Below, one piece after another: positions 16,749 to 25,581 of a DNA stretch of 64,000 nt. Made by a program: the position numbers and the translations under genes. Source of the DNA: Alphaproteobacteria bacterium. GTDB lineage: Bacteria > Pseudomonadota > Alphaproteobacteria > Sphingomonadales > Kordiimonadaceae. Every line of letters starts with the position of its first letter. Position 1 is the first letter of the stretch. The DNA lies in NCBI GenBank assembly GCA_013372975.1, contig JABXIS010000003.1:1-64000 (forward strand), written 5' to 3'. The notes below the pieces were generated by a model, which was not told the origin of the DNA, did no database searches, and saw only the letters and a program-made list of their open reading frames with translations.

Positions 16749-19083
16749 TCTTTCATGCCGCGCACGTAATATCTTGCGTATCAGCGCAAGCCTTTTCTCT
16801 GCCTTTTTGCTGTTGTCTGTCTTTGCGGGCCACTCTGGCCGGGCAGAGCCAAATCCTGCGGAATATCAGTTCAATATCCCGGCAATGCCGCTCTCCGAAG
16901 CACTTGTCCAATTTTCTCAGGTTTCAAAAACCGCTATATTGGCACCCGGCGCCATTGCCAAAGGCAAGCGTTCCACCGCGATTGACGGGGCCCTTCCTTT
17001 AGAGAAGGCGCTTCAACAATTGATTGCCGGAACCGGGCTTGCCTTTCAGATCAAAAGCCGAAATATCATTGTTCTTAGTGTTGCACCGCGAGCTTCATTG
17101 AGCCCCTCCACCGACAACGCCCGTGCGGCAGAAGGCCAAATCGAAGCGCCTGCGCCGATATCAGACAAAACCAACATCGACGAGATATTGGTCACCGAAG
17201 ACAGGGAAATAACCGACAGAAGCGAAATAAGCCCTGCTGCCAAAAGCTTACTGGATATCGCCGGCACACTTGATGACCCCATGTGGGGGATGATGGCCAA
17301 TCCCGCCATTACATTCGGCTCACAGGCATATGGGGGCGAACTGATCATCAGAGGATCAAGCCCCGATGATCACCTGATACTGCTGGACGGCATGCCACTT
17401 GGTTTTCTGTTTCACCGTTTCGGAGACAGTATCCTATCGCGAGACACCATCCACCGACTTGACCTGAAGCCTTCCGCCTTCAGCGCGCAATATGGCGGTG
17501 CCATTGGCAGCATCGTGGATATCGGCCTGAGACAGCCAAACACATCTCACGGCGCACAGGGCACGATCGCTATCAGCAAAATGAGAGCCGGCATTCATCT
17601 TGAGGCACCCGTGGGGCAAAACGCTGGATTCTATGTGAACGGACGGATCAACACCTTGCATCTGTTCCATCCGACCCTTGGCAGCAACAGTGATCAGGCA
17701 CCCCAAGCAGAAGAAACCCCAAGGAACTTCGACTATACAGCCCGTTACCACCATACCTTTGGTAACACCGCAATCACTGCAACTGTCGTCGGCGCCCATG
17801 ACAAACAGGCTTTGCACGCCAACGCCGGTTCAGATCCTTTCTTGAATGAGCAAACCGAAACCGAATTCCATACCCAGGCCCTGGCCTTTGAGAAAAGCTG
17901 GAATAACCACGCAACTCTGAATGTTATATTTTCCCAAAGCAACAAACACGAGCGTCGCACCCTTGGTGCAGTTGGCTTCGAGAAAGCGAAAACAAGCGGT
18001 GTTTATTTGCGCAGCAAACTTACAGTTCACAACAACGGTCACAAGCTAATTCTCGGCAGCAACTTCAGCAATGAACAAGGCAACTATGACTATAACACCC
18101 GCCTTCTGTTCTGTGATGATTTTACAGGCCAATGCCCTTCAAGTGATACCGAACGGCGGACCCGTACAAACACACTCAGGGACCTGGAGATTTTTGGGAT
18201 CGACCAAATGCCCCTGGGGGAAAACACGCACGCGGAAGTCGGGGTCCAGATATCCCGCGATTTTTTCCTGAAGGAAACATTCCTTGAACCCCGACTAGGT
18301 CTTTTTTGGCAAGCTTTGCCTAAGCTTCAGCTCTATGCTCGATATGGTCGCCACCATCAGCGGCAGGACATCCGAAAATATCTTGAATTGCGCTATACAG
18401 CAGCCGAACAAGCAAATGATACGGCGGACCATTTCCTCCTTGGCGGACACATGACCTTCGCCAAGAGCTGGTCCATCACTTCGGAAGCCTATTACAGGCA
18501 TCAGGACACAGCTCTGTATCTGGCTTCATCCCAGGAGCGCTACGTTGGCGGCAACATCTATGGCCTGGAACTCAGCATAGTGAAGGCAGCATCTGAATTG
18601 GGCTTGAGCGGATCGGTCTCCATTGGATACAGCAAATCCATCAGGCGGGATAAATCCACAGGGCAGTCAGTCCGATACCGCTATAACCGACCATTGAATG
18701 TCACCGCTGAGCTTGGTTGGAAATTGCCAAACGGCTGGCGCATGGGAGCAAAATACCAACACCAAAGCGGCTTGCCCTACACCCCGGTTGAAGGGGTAAC
18801 AGTAGCTCAAGGCGGGTATACGACCTATAGATACGCACCTCTATTCAGCGCCCGGACAGGGAACCATAACAGGCTGGACTTCCATATTGAAAAGCGGACG
18901 GACCATGCCGTCGGCACCATCATCTATCATCTGGATATACTCAATGCGTTTGGCCAAAACAGCCCTTCCCCACCGCTCTACTATGGTGTCTTTCCAGACA
19001 AACATGGCGAGCCCCAACCCCAAACTTACATCAACTATGGCCTTCCGAGGATCGTTTCTATTGGTCTCACCATTAGCTTCTAG
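16735..19083 (+). CDS. TonB-dependent receptor with STN signalling domain
   Basis: A 782-residue outer-membrane transducer. The start at 16735 overlaps the FecR gene by 14 bases and gives a signal peptide (LFSAFLLLSVFAGHSGRA). Residues about 45-116 are an STN domain (FNIPAMPLSEALVQFSQVS through IIVLSV), which contacts FecR in the periplasm. A TonB-box-like IDEILVTED is followed by the plug with GELIIRGSSPDDHLILLDGMPLG and a barrel ending in IGLTISF. The plug resembles receptors of large or peptide-like substrates more than classic siderophore ones, but the ligand is unknown. Confidence 0.88.
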   Translation: MLRSDLSCRARNILRISASLFSAFLLLSVFAGHSGRAEPNPAEYQFNIPAMPLSEALVQFSQVSKTAILAPGAIAKGKRSTAIDGALPLEKALQQLIAGTGLAFQIKSRNIIVLSVAPRASLSPSTDNARAAEGQIEAPAPISDKTNIDEILVTEDREITDRSEISPAAKSLLDIAGTLDDPMWGMMANPAITFGSQAYGGELIIRGSSPDDHLILLDGMPLGFLFHRFGDSILSRDTIHRLDLKPSAFSAQYGGAIGSIVDIGLRQPNTSHGAQGTIAISKMRAGIHLEAPVGQNAGFYVNGRINTLHLFHPTLGSNSDQAPQAEETPRNFDYTARYHHTFGNTAITATVVGAHDKQALHANAGSDPFLNEQTETEFHTQALAFEKSWNNHATLNVIFSQSNKHERRTLGAVGFEKAKTSGVYLRSKLTVHNNGHKLILGSNFSNEQGNYDYNTRLLFCDDFTGQCPSSDTERRTRTNTLRDLEIFGIDQMPLGENTHAEVGVQISRDFFLKETFLEPRLGLFWQALPKLQLYARYGRHHQRQDIRKYLELRYTAAEQANDTADHFLLGGHMTFAKSWSITSEAYYRHQDTALYLASSQERYVGGNIYGLELSIVKAASELGLSGSVSIGYSKSIRRDKSTGQSVRYRYNRPLNVTAELGWKLPNGWRMGAKYQHQSGLPYTPVEGVTVAQGGYTTYRYAPLFSARTGNHNRLDFHIEKRTDHAVGTIIYHLDILNAFGQNSPSPPLYYGVFPDKHGEPQPQTYINYGLPRIVSIGLTISF

Positions 19084-19337
19084 TTAGCGTGCTCGGTCTT
19101 CGCTGCCTTGCTCCAACATCAATCCCGACAGATACAGCCTACTCACCGTTGGCGAGTTGGAAGCTTGATTATCACCGAGCACTCTTGCTGTACCAAATCA
19201 GCTTTGGGCCAAAGGTTCGCGGCGCCCCAATTTTCGCCAAAGCAGGCAATCGGCATATATCCGGTAGATGGCAAGTCAGCGCTCGGCAATTGCATGGTTT
19301 CGGACTAGATTATCGACAGCAGAGGAAGGGAAAAGGT

Positions 19338-20390
19338 ATGATTGAAGCGATTGGCGTAAAATTTCCCATCATTCAGGCGCCTATGGCGGGCGTCTCCACG
19401 CCTGCCCTTGCTGCTGCCGTTTCAAACGCTGGCGCTCTGGGGTCCCTTGGCATCGGCGCCAGCAGCACCAATCAGGCGCGCCTGGCCATTTTGGAAACGC
19501 AGGCGCAGACACAAAATCCTTTCAATGTGAATGTTTTTTGCCACACACCGCCTGAGCGCGATAAAGAGCGGGAAGACCGCTGGCTGGCCCATCTGGCGCC
19601 GCTGTTTTCCGAATTTGGCGGAAACACGCCGACAGAATTGAACGAGATATATACATCCTTCAACGCTGACGAAGAAGCCTTCGGTATGCTGCTTGATCTA
19701 CGACCGGCGATTGTCAGCTTTCACTTCGGCATACCCAGCCCAGACAAGATTTCAGCCTTTCGTGATGCCGGCATAACAATGCTCGCAACAGCCACAAACC
19801 TCGCTGAGGCATGGCAGCTGGAGGCGGCAGGGATCGACGGCATTGTGGCGCAAGGCATCGAAGCTGGAGGCCATCGCGGCATGTTTGATCCAGACGTCAC
19901 GGACGAGTGCCTCAGCACCCTGGCACTCGTACGCCTCTTGGTAGCAGAGACAAGCACACCTGTAATCGCGGCCGGTGGCATCATGAATGGCGCCGATATT
20001 CGGGCGGTGCTCGATCTGGGGGCCGTTGCCGCACAGCTGGGGACCGCCTTTTTGCTATGCCCGGAATCCAGTACCAACAAAGGGTATCGGGACATGCTGA
20101 AAAGCGATCGGGCAAACACAACATGTTTGACTGCGGCCATATCCGGGCGGCCTGCGCGCGGCATCGTCAATCGTTTCATCGCGCACGGTGAAAAAGCTGG
20201 AAGCCCGCAGCCAGCACCCTACCCAATTGCCTATGACGCCGCCAAACAGCTAAACATGTTGGCATCCGCCGTTGGCAGCGTTGAGGCCGCGGCGCACTGG
20301 GCAGGCAAGGGTGCACCCCGCGCCCGGGAGCTACCGGCCGCGCACCTTATCGAAACACTTGTGAAGGAACTGCACTCTGCACAAAATTGA
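19338..20390 (+). CDS. Nitronate monooxygenase (2-nitropropane dioxygenase family)
   Basis: A 350-residue FMN enzyme with a TIM barrel. The start at 19338 follows GAGGAAGGGAAAAGG; an open frame reaching back to 19089 has no conserved content. Family features are FPIIQAPMAGVSTPALAAAVSNAGALGSLG at the N-terminus, DGIVAQGIEAGGHRG with the active-site histidine region, and AAGGIMNGADIRAVLDLGAVAAQLGTAFL for phosphate binding. Members oxidise propionate-3-nitronate and alkyl nitronates. A related enoyl reductase role is less likely. Confidence 0.88.
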   Translation: MIEAIGVKFPIIQAPMAGVSTPALAAAVSNAGALGSLGIGASSTNQARLAILETQAQTQNPFNVNVFCHTPPERDKEREDRWLAHLAPLFSEFGGNTPTELNEIYTSFNADEEAFGMLLDLRPAIVSFHFGIPSPDKISAFRDAGITMLATATNLAEAWQLEAAGIDGIVAQGIEAGGHRGMFDPDVTDECLSTLALVRLLVAETSTPVIAAGGIMNGADIRAVLDLGAVAAQLGTAFLLCPESSTNKGYRDMLKSDRANTTCLTAAISGRPARGIVNRFIAHGEKAGSPQPAPYPIAYDAAKQLNMLASAVGSVEAAAHWAGKGAPRARELPAAHLIETLVKELHSAQN

Positions 20391-20454
20391 ACCTGGCTGC
20401 CGTCACCTCCATCCGGCTTACGATGAGAAGGCGGCATCGCGGCTGGAATTCGGA

Positions 20455-21669
20455 TCAGGTTGCCACTTGCAGCACAACCCCGCCTGCCGCTGATATCATT
20501 ACAACAAGCCATGGCGGCGCCTTCCAGGCAGTTAAGAGGACAAAGCAAATCAGCGCCAAGGCAAAGCTTTGGATATCCGTCACAGCACTTGTGAACACGG
20601 GTGAATAGAGCGCCATCCCAAGAATGCCAACAACGGCGGCGTTGGCGCCTTGCATCCCCGATTGCGCCCAGGCCTTGCGCCTGAACGCATCCCAAAAAGG
20701 CAAAATGCCGACAAGCAGCAAAAACCCGGGCAGGAAGACGGCCGCGGTTGCAATAGCGGCACCAATCAGCCCATTGGGCTCTGGGCCAAGTGCATGGCCC
20801 AAATAGGCCGCAAAGGTAAACAGGGGGCCCGGCACGGCCTGCGCCGCACCGTATCCTGCCAGAAAATCACCCTCGCTTACCCAACCTGCCTGAACAACTT
20901 CGGCCTGCAGCAGCGGAAGAACCACATGACCACCGCCGAACACCAGCGCGCCGGCGCGATAGAAACTGTCAAACACCGCAACACCCTGCCCGTGCCCAAC
21001 AATTGCAGGCAGACCAACGAGCAGCGCGAGAAAGAGAGTGAGTGCAAAAGCCCCACTTGTGATCGATACAGGCATCTTCACACGCATGCCCTGCCCTTCC
21101 GAGCCCCCGGCGGTCCAAAGGCCCACAAGGCCGCCCATCAGAATGGCAGCTATCATGCCTACGGCGTTTGGCATCACGGCCAGCATCACAACTGCCGCGA
21201 TGGCGATGGTCGCTCGTTCCTTGTCCGGGCAAAGGGTTTTCGCCATACCCCAAACCGCTTGCGCAACGATGGCGACAGCAACGATTTTCAGGCCATTAAG
21301 CGCGCCAATACCAACAGGACCAGAAATTTCCCCCATCGTCATGGCAAACAGAACAAGCAACAGCGCAGACGGCAGCGTGAAGGCGGTGAAAGCCGCGAGC
21401 CCGCCAAGCCAGCCGCCACGCATCAACCCAAGTGCAAAACCGACCTGGCTTGATGCCGGACCGGGCAGAAACTGACAGAGCGCAACAAGGTCTGCATAGG
21501 CTTGGTCAGTCAACCATTTGCGGCGCGTAACCAGCTCGTCCCGAAAATAGCCGAGGTGTGCAATAGGCCCGCCAAAGGATGTCAGCCCCAACTTCAGGAA
21601 TACAGCGAAGACCTCTGCCGCCGTGCCCGAGGCCTTATCTTTGCCATTCGTGCTCAGTTGTTCCTTCAT
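20455..21669 (-). CDS. chrA: Chromate transporter, ChrA (CHR family)
   Basis: A 404-residue membrane protein with two homologous halves, the long-chain CHR type. The N-half has LTSFGGPIAHLGYFRDELV (about 30-48) and CQFLPGPASSQVGFALG; the C-half has VFGGGHVVLPLLQAEVV (about 240) and AQAVPGPLFTFAAYLG. Each half carries the FGG and PGP motifs needed for chromate efflux in characterised members. No chrB regulator is adjacent. Family members may also move sulfate or other oxyanions, so chromate specificity is by family. Confidence 0.9.
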   Translation of the reverse strand: MKEQLSTNGKDKASGTAAEVFAVFLKLGLTSFGGPIAHLGYFRDELVTRRKWLTDQAYADLVALCQFLPGPASSQVGFALGLMRGGWLGGLAAFTAFTLPSALLLVLFAMTMGEISGPVGIGALNGLKIVAVAIVAQAVWGMAKTLCPDKERATIAIAAVVMLAVMPNAVGMIAAILMGGLVGLWTAGGSEGQGMRVKMPVSITSGAFALTLFLALLVGLPAIVGHGQGVAVFDSFYRAGALVFGGGHVVLPLLQAEVVQAGWVSEGDFLAGYGAAQAVPGPLFTFAAYLGHALGPEPNGLIGAAIATAAVFLPGFLLLVGILPFWDAFRRKAWAQSGMQGANAAVVGILGMALYSPVFTSAVTDIQSFALALICFVLLTAWKAPPWLVVMISAAGGVVLQVAT

Positions 21670-21785
21670 ACCCCACCCGTGTTATCCCCGGACTTTGGCA
21701 GAGCCACCCTATCCGAGCCCGGAAGCAGGTGCTCTTTTGGGACGCTCTTTTGAGTGGCACCCCAAAACCACCCAGCACTCCCTGT

Positions 21786-23891
21786 TTATTTACGCTTCAG
21801 CTTCGCATTTCCACCAGTTTCCTGGGCCTTGCCAGCTTCGTCCCGCGCGCGGCGCTGTGCCGCCGTCCATTTCGGCTTTTTCTTGCCCGCTTTGGCTTTT
21901 TTGCCAGCAGGCTTGGACTTGGGCTTGCCTTCTGTTTTTTTCACCGCACCTGTTTTTTGGGCATCATCCCGTGCGTCCGCCCGCCCTTTCGCCGTCTCAA
22001 CAAACGGCTTGTCCTCAGCGGAAGCGCGCTTTGAATTGGCCCTCTCGTCGGCATCAGGCTTACTCGGGCGCTTGGGGCGCTCGGAGCGTTCGGAGCGCTC
22101 TGGGCGCTCGGAGCGTTCGGAGCGCTCAGGCCGGTCACCGCGCCTGCCTTCAGATGCCCTTGCCGGGCCGCGCTTGTCATAAGACCTTTTTTCCCGAACA
22201 GGTTTTCTGCTGCGGCCGCTTTCGGCTTCAGGCGCCGGGCCACGGAGCTTGTCGACCGTGATCGTCTTCTCCAGTTTACGGCTCGGGCCAAGGGCCTCCA
22301 GAAACTTGTCCGCGATATCGGGCGCGAGCTCGACATAGGTTTCATTCTCATGAATGCGGATCGAGCCAATTTCCTTTTTGGTGATATGGCCATGCCGGCA
22401 AAGGGTTGGCAAAATCCAGCGTGGTTCGGCGTTATGTTTGCGGCCAACCGACAAGGACACCCAAACCCCGTCGGCAAAGTCCTGACGGTTCTTCTGCGGG
22501 CGCTCGCCCCTGTCCCTGTCTCGGCCTCGGCCTCTGTCCCGGCCACCGTCCCTATCCCGGCCATAATCGGGCATCGGGCCAGTGTCTGACAGCTCTTCCG
22601 GCACGGGCTTGCCGGTTTGCTGCAGGCGAACGAGCGCTGCCGCAATCTGTTCCACGCTGTGATGGTCAAGAAGCTCCTGAACCTGCGGGCGCTCCTCATC
22701 GGTCACGGCTTCAGTCAGCAGCGGATCATTCAGGAAACGCTCGCGGTCGCGCAGGCCGATTTCCTCCATCGTGGGCGGCTTGGCCCAGGTGGCATCAATT
22801 TGGGCGTTGCCAAGCAGCCGTTCCGTGCGCCTGCGTGCCGGATAGGGAACCATCAGGACACAGACACCTTTTCGCCCGGCCCGGCCCGTGCGCCCGCTAC
22901 GGTGCAGCAGGATTTCCTTGTTCTTCGGAATATCGGCATGGATCACAAGCTCAAGCCCCGGCAGGTCAATCCCGCGGGCAGCAACATCGGTTGCCACACA
23001 GACACGCGCGCGCCCGTCCCGCATCGCCTGCAGGGCATGGCTGCGTTCGTTCTGGCTCAGCTCACCCGACAGGGCCACAACCGAGAACCCCCGGTTATTC
23101 AGGCGGCTTGTCATATGGTTCACTTCAGCCCGCGTACTGCAAAAGATGATGGTGTTCGGCGCCTCGAAATACCGGATCACATTGATGATGCCGTTTTCTT
23201 TGTCGTTGGGGGCCAGCATCAGGGCGCGATATTCGATATCCTGATGCTGCTTGGTATCGCTTTTGGTTTCAATGCGGATGGCATCGCGCTGATAGCGTTT
23301 GGCAAGCCCCATGATGGACTTGGGCACTGTGGCAGAAAACAGAAGCGTCCGGCGGTGCTCCGGCGCGGTATCCAGCATATATTCCAGATCATCCCGAAAC
23401 CCGAGATCGAGCATTTCATCGGCTTCATCCAGAACAACAGCGCGCAGGCCTGTCATATCAAGGGAGCCGCGTTCGATATGGTCGCGCAAGCGGCCGGGGG
23501 TACCAACCACAATGTGCGCGCCCCGGTCCAGGCTGCGGCGCTCTGTGCGCATGTCCATCCCGCCGACACAGGTGGCGATGGTGGCGCCCGCCGGTTCATA
23601 AAGCCATTCAAGCTCGCGCTTTACCTGAAGCGCAAGCTCCCGCGTGGGGGCGATCACCAAAGCGAGCGGCGCATGCGCCTGATTGAGCTTGTCCGCCCCC
23701 TCAAGAATATCGGGCGCAAGGGCAAGGCCAAAAGCAACCGTCTTGCCGGAACCCGTTTGCGCCGAAACGAGAGCGTCAGCACCAACAAGGCCCGGGGCCA
23801 GCATTTCTTTCTGCACGGGTGTGAGAGAAGTATAGCCGCGTTTTGTTAACGCCTGGCCGAGCGCCGGAACGACACCATCAAAATCTGTCAT
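21786..23891 (-). CDS. DEAD-box RNA helicase, DeaD/CsdA-like
   Basis: A 701-residue ATP-dependent RNA helicase. Motifs in order: Q motif YTSLTPVQKEML, motif I AQTGSGKT (K50), Ia PTRELALQ, Ib TPGRL, II VLDEADEM, III SAT, and VI HRSGRTGRAG. A DbpA-type RNA-binding domain follows (about 468-540, WVSLSVGRKHN through ADKFLEALG), as in cold-shock helicase DeaD, which aids ribosome assembly and mRNA unwinding. The last 150 residues are a basic, low-complexity Arg/Lys/Ser/Glu tail with a short tandem repeat. It stands alone with a 364-base region upstream. Confidence 0.92.
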   Translation of the reverse strand: MTDFDGVVPALGQALTKRGYTSLTPVQKEMLAPGLVGADALVSAQTGSGKTVAFGLALAPDILEGADKLNQAHAPLALVIAPTRELALQVKRELEWLYEPAGATIATCVGGMDMRTERRSLDRGAHIVVGTPGRLRDHIERGSLDMTGLRAVVLDEADEMLDLGFRDDLEYMLDTAPEHRRTLLFSATVPKSIMGLAKRYQRDAIRIETKSDTKQHQDIEYRALMLAPNDKENGIINVIRYFEAPNTIIFCSTRAEVNHMTSRLNNRGFSVVALSGELSQNERSHALQAMRDGRARVCVATDVAARGIDLPGLELVIHADIPKNKEILLHRSGRTGRAGRKGVCVLMVPYPARRRTERLLGNAQIDATWAKPPTMEEIGLRDRERFLNDPLLTEAVTDEERPQVQELLDHHSVEQIAAALVRLQQTGKPVPEELSDTGPMPDYGRDRDGGRDRGRGRDRDRGERPQKNRQDFADGVWVSLSVGRKHNAEPRWILPTLCRHGHITKKEIGSIRIHENETYVELAPDIADKFLEALGPSRKLEKTITVDKLRGPAPEAESGRSRKPVREKRSYDKRGPARASEGRRGDRPERSERSERPERSERSERPKRPSKPDADERANSKRASAEDKPFVETAKGRADARDDAQKTGAVKKTEGKPKSKPAGKKAKAGKKKPKWTAAQRRARDEAGKAQETGGNAKLKRK
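22075..22127 (-). repeat. 27-bp tandem repeat in the helicase tail
   Basis: Two near-identical 27-base units (GGGCGCTCGGAGCGTTCGG then AGCGCTC plus one spacer base) encode the peptide repeat RPERSERSE on the minus strand. The period is a multiple of three, so copy-number change would keep the frame. Confidence 0.8.
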
Positions 23892-24255
23892 TGTTTTCTT
23901 TCGGAAACGGGTTTTAACCGGCGAAATCGCCGACTAATCGCACAAAGGGGCCCGCACGGATACTGCCAAGTGCGCACCAAGACAAGCTCAATTTAGCCCG
24001 CCCATTGTAAACCGACTTCAGGCAGTGTCAAAATAATCCCAAATCCTGTGCCAGATGGGGAACCGTGAACAGGGGTGCCCTATAGAGCGAAGGGCTACTT
24101 TCGGCCATAACCGGACCTGAACGGAAAACGGATATTCCGGCGCAGAAATAGTCGCCTTCTAACCCAAAGCAGATATCGGCTATTCAGTCTCGGTATTGAC
24201 GTGCAACAAACACTTGTTATTTTTTCTGGGCCAATTGTAACAGGTGGAGTGGTCG
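23892..24255. other. Intergenic region between helicase and small membrane gene
   Basis: 364 bases without a gene. The half next to the helicase start is probably its long 5' leader, as is usual for cold-induced deaD genes, though no known RNA element is recognised. A plus-strand promoter candidate at 24196-24223 (TTGACG, 16 bases, TATTTT) precedes the small gene at 24256. Confidence 0.4.
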
Positions 24256-24585
24256 ATGCCTTTCTGGATTGCGTCTGGTGTTTTTTTGGGGTTCTTAATT
24301 TTGGAAAGCATTACGTCTTGGATCTTTATTCGAGGCAGTAAAAAGAAGCACCCGAAACTATGGTCTCACGCCGGGAAGCCTACTTTAATGGGTAACGGTG
24401 ATTTGATTAGCGCGTGGCCATTAAATAAATATCTGTTGCAGCGCAAATACGCAGAGTTAGGCGATCAAGATGCGATAGCTTATGCCGAAAGAAATAGGCT
24501 GCCATTTGTGGTTACTTATTTCGCGGCCTGTCTTTCCGTTTTGGTTTTCTTTGCTGTCTTGTTTTTATTTGGATCGCCAGAGTAA
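24256..24585 (+). CDS. Small two-helix membrane protein of unknown function
   Basis: 109 residues from the ATG at 24256, preceded by GGTGGAGTGG; a GTG at 24244 is an alternative. There is a hydrophobic helix at each end (WIASGVFLGFLILESITSWIF and YFAACLSVLVFFAVLFLF) and a polar middle with KKKHPKLWSHAGKPTLM. No family is recognised. A/T-richer codon use than its neighbours and its isolated position hint at a recent arrival, which is only an impression. Confidence 0.6.
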   Translation: MPFWIASGVFLGFLILESITSWIFIRGSKKKHPKLWSHAGKPTLMGNGDLISAWPLNKYLLQRKYAELGDQDAIAYAERNRLPFVVTYFAACLSVLVFFAVLFLFGSPE

Positions 24586-24685
24586 TCAACGCATTGCGCT
24601 GTCCGTTTCTGCCGAAGAGCAGACATCCAGTCGCGTCTGAATAATCATCGCTCAAGCGTCCGCCTTGGTGCGAAAGCCGCCTGCG

Positions 24686-25300
24686 CTATTTCTCGCCGCG
24701 GTAGGCCAGCACCACATCGATGGTGTGTTCGGTGAAACGGTCGCGGCGTTCTTTTGAAATGCCGTCAATTTTCATCACGGTGAGCATCTGGCTGGCGGCC
24801 AGCAAAATCCGCGCATCATCGCGCGCGCCCTTGCCTTTTTGCCGCTCTGGCACGGCCATGGCGAGAATATCGGTCAGCCGGCTGAGGATAATATCCTGCG
24901 TTTCCAGAAACCGCTCCCGAATGTGGGGCGCGAAATTGGTGCTCCAGTTCAAATACACCTGCGTGGCTGCGCGCTCGGTATCTACGCGCGACAGCGCTTG
25001 ATCGGCAAGCGCCGTCAGCAGATCGGCAGGCGCCAGCCCTGAAGGATTGACCGCTTCGAAAATCGACAGGTTTTTTGCCGCCACTTCATCCAGCACTGCA
25101 TCAATCAGCGCCTCGCGCGTGGGGAAATACACAAAGGTGGTGGCCACCGAAACACCCGTGCGTTTGGCAATGTCGGCATGTTTGGCTTCGCCGATGCCGC
25201 GTTCGGCAAACAGCTCCACCGCCGCATCCAACAGTTGCTGGCGGCGTTCTTCCGGGCTCAGGCGGGTGCGTTTCTGGCTGGCGTTTGTGGTGATACTCAT
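24686..25300 (-). CDS. TetR family transcriptional regulator
   Basis: A 204-residue repressor. The HTH spans about residues 35-60 (HADIAKRTGVSVATTFVYF, then PTREALIDAVLDE), the normal TetR pattern, and the C-terminal ligand domain is variable. It is divergent from alkB. A 20-bp dyad (25521-25540) lies just upstream of alkB, so control of alkB by a fatty or alkane-derived effector is a reasonable inference. Confidence 0.9.
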   Translation of the reverse strand: MSITTNASQKRTRLSPEERRQQLLDAAVELFAERGIGEAKHADIAKRTGVSVATTFVYFPTREALIDAVLDEVAAKNLSIFEAVNPSGLAPADLLTALADQALSRVDTERAATQVYLNWSTNFAPHIRERFLETQDIILSRLTDILAMAVPERQKGKGARDDARILLAASQMLTVMKIDGISKERRDRFTEHTIDVVLAYRGEK

Positions 25301-25421
25301 AATGGTGCCTATTCTCCGGGCGGGCCCCTATTTATCCGGGCGCTTCCCCTGATGCGGATTCTAGCCGCCGTTCGCGCGCGGGATCAAGCGGCAAAGTTGG
25401 CCGCGGCCATACCCCCGTTGC

Positions 25422-25444
25422 AAAAAAGGGCCCAGTATGGGCCC
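25422..25444 (-). terminator. Minus-strand terminator upstream of the TetR gene
   Basis: On the minus strand GGGCCC-ATACT-GGGCCC (25428-25444) is followed by six T (25422-25427). It would stop transcripts entering the TetR gene from the right, or act as a leader attenuator if the TetR promoter lies upstream of it. Confidence 0.6.
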
Positions 25445-25460
25445 TACCATTCGGAAAAGT

Positions 25461-25505
25461 GTGCCCTTTTGGCCGTTGTGCCCCTATGTGCCCTCTCTGG
25501 TGCCC
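25461..25505. repeat. Four clustered GTGCCC hexamers
   Basis: GTGCCC occurs at 25461, 25478, 25488 and 25500, two of them extended to GTGCCCTTTT, all in the divergent gap between the TetR and alkB genes. They could be half-sites for a regulator; no protein can be named. Confidence 0.4.
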
Positions 25506-25520
25506 TTTTCGCTCACACCC

Positions 25521-25540
25521 TATTGACAATATTATCAATA
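25521..25540. promoter_or_regulatory. 20-bp dyad, candidate TetR operator
   Basis: TATTGA-C-AATATT-A-TCAATA is symmetric over 20 bases except for one mismatched pair (C/A), 41 bases upstream of the alkB start. It includes TTGACA, a possible -35 hexamer, so a bound TetR dimer would block alkB transcription. Confidence 0.6.
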
Positions 25541-25581
25541 AATGAAAAGATGCCCCCACTGACATATGTGGGAGAGATGCA

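Noticed and set aside
19084-19337. A 9-base inverted repeat GTGCTCGGT/ACCGAGCAC, 76 bases apart, and the in-frame extension of the nitronate monooxygenase
   Set aside because: The arms are too far apart for a simple hairpin, and the extension has no conserved sequence; the ribosome site fits the start at 19338.
20650-21453. A 267-codon plus-strand frame opposite chrA
   Set aside because: The translation is low-complexity, basic and without hydrophobic core; ChrA on the other strand is clear.
22617-23849. A 410-codon plus-strand frame opposite the DEAD-box helicase
   Set aside because: The minus strand encodes all helicase motifs; the frame is a GC-driven shadow.
25461-25505. Clustered GTGCCC copies as a CRISPR-like array
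   Set aside because: The repeats are only six bases, unevenly spaced and without unique spacers or cas genes.
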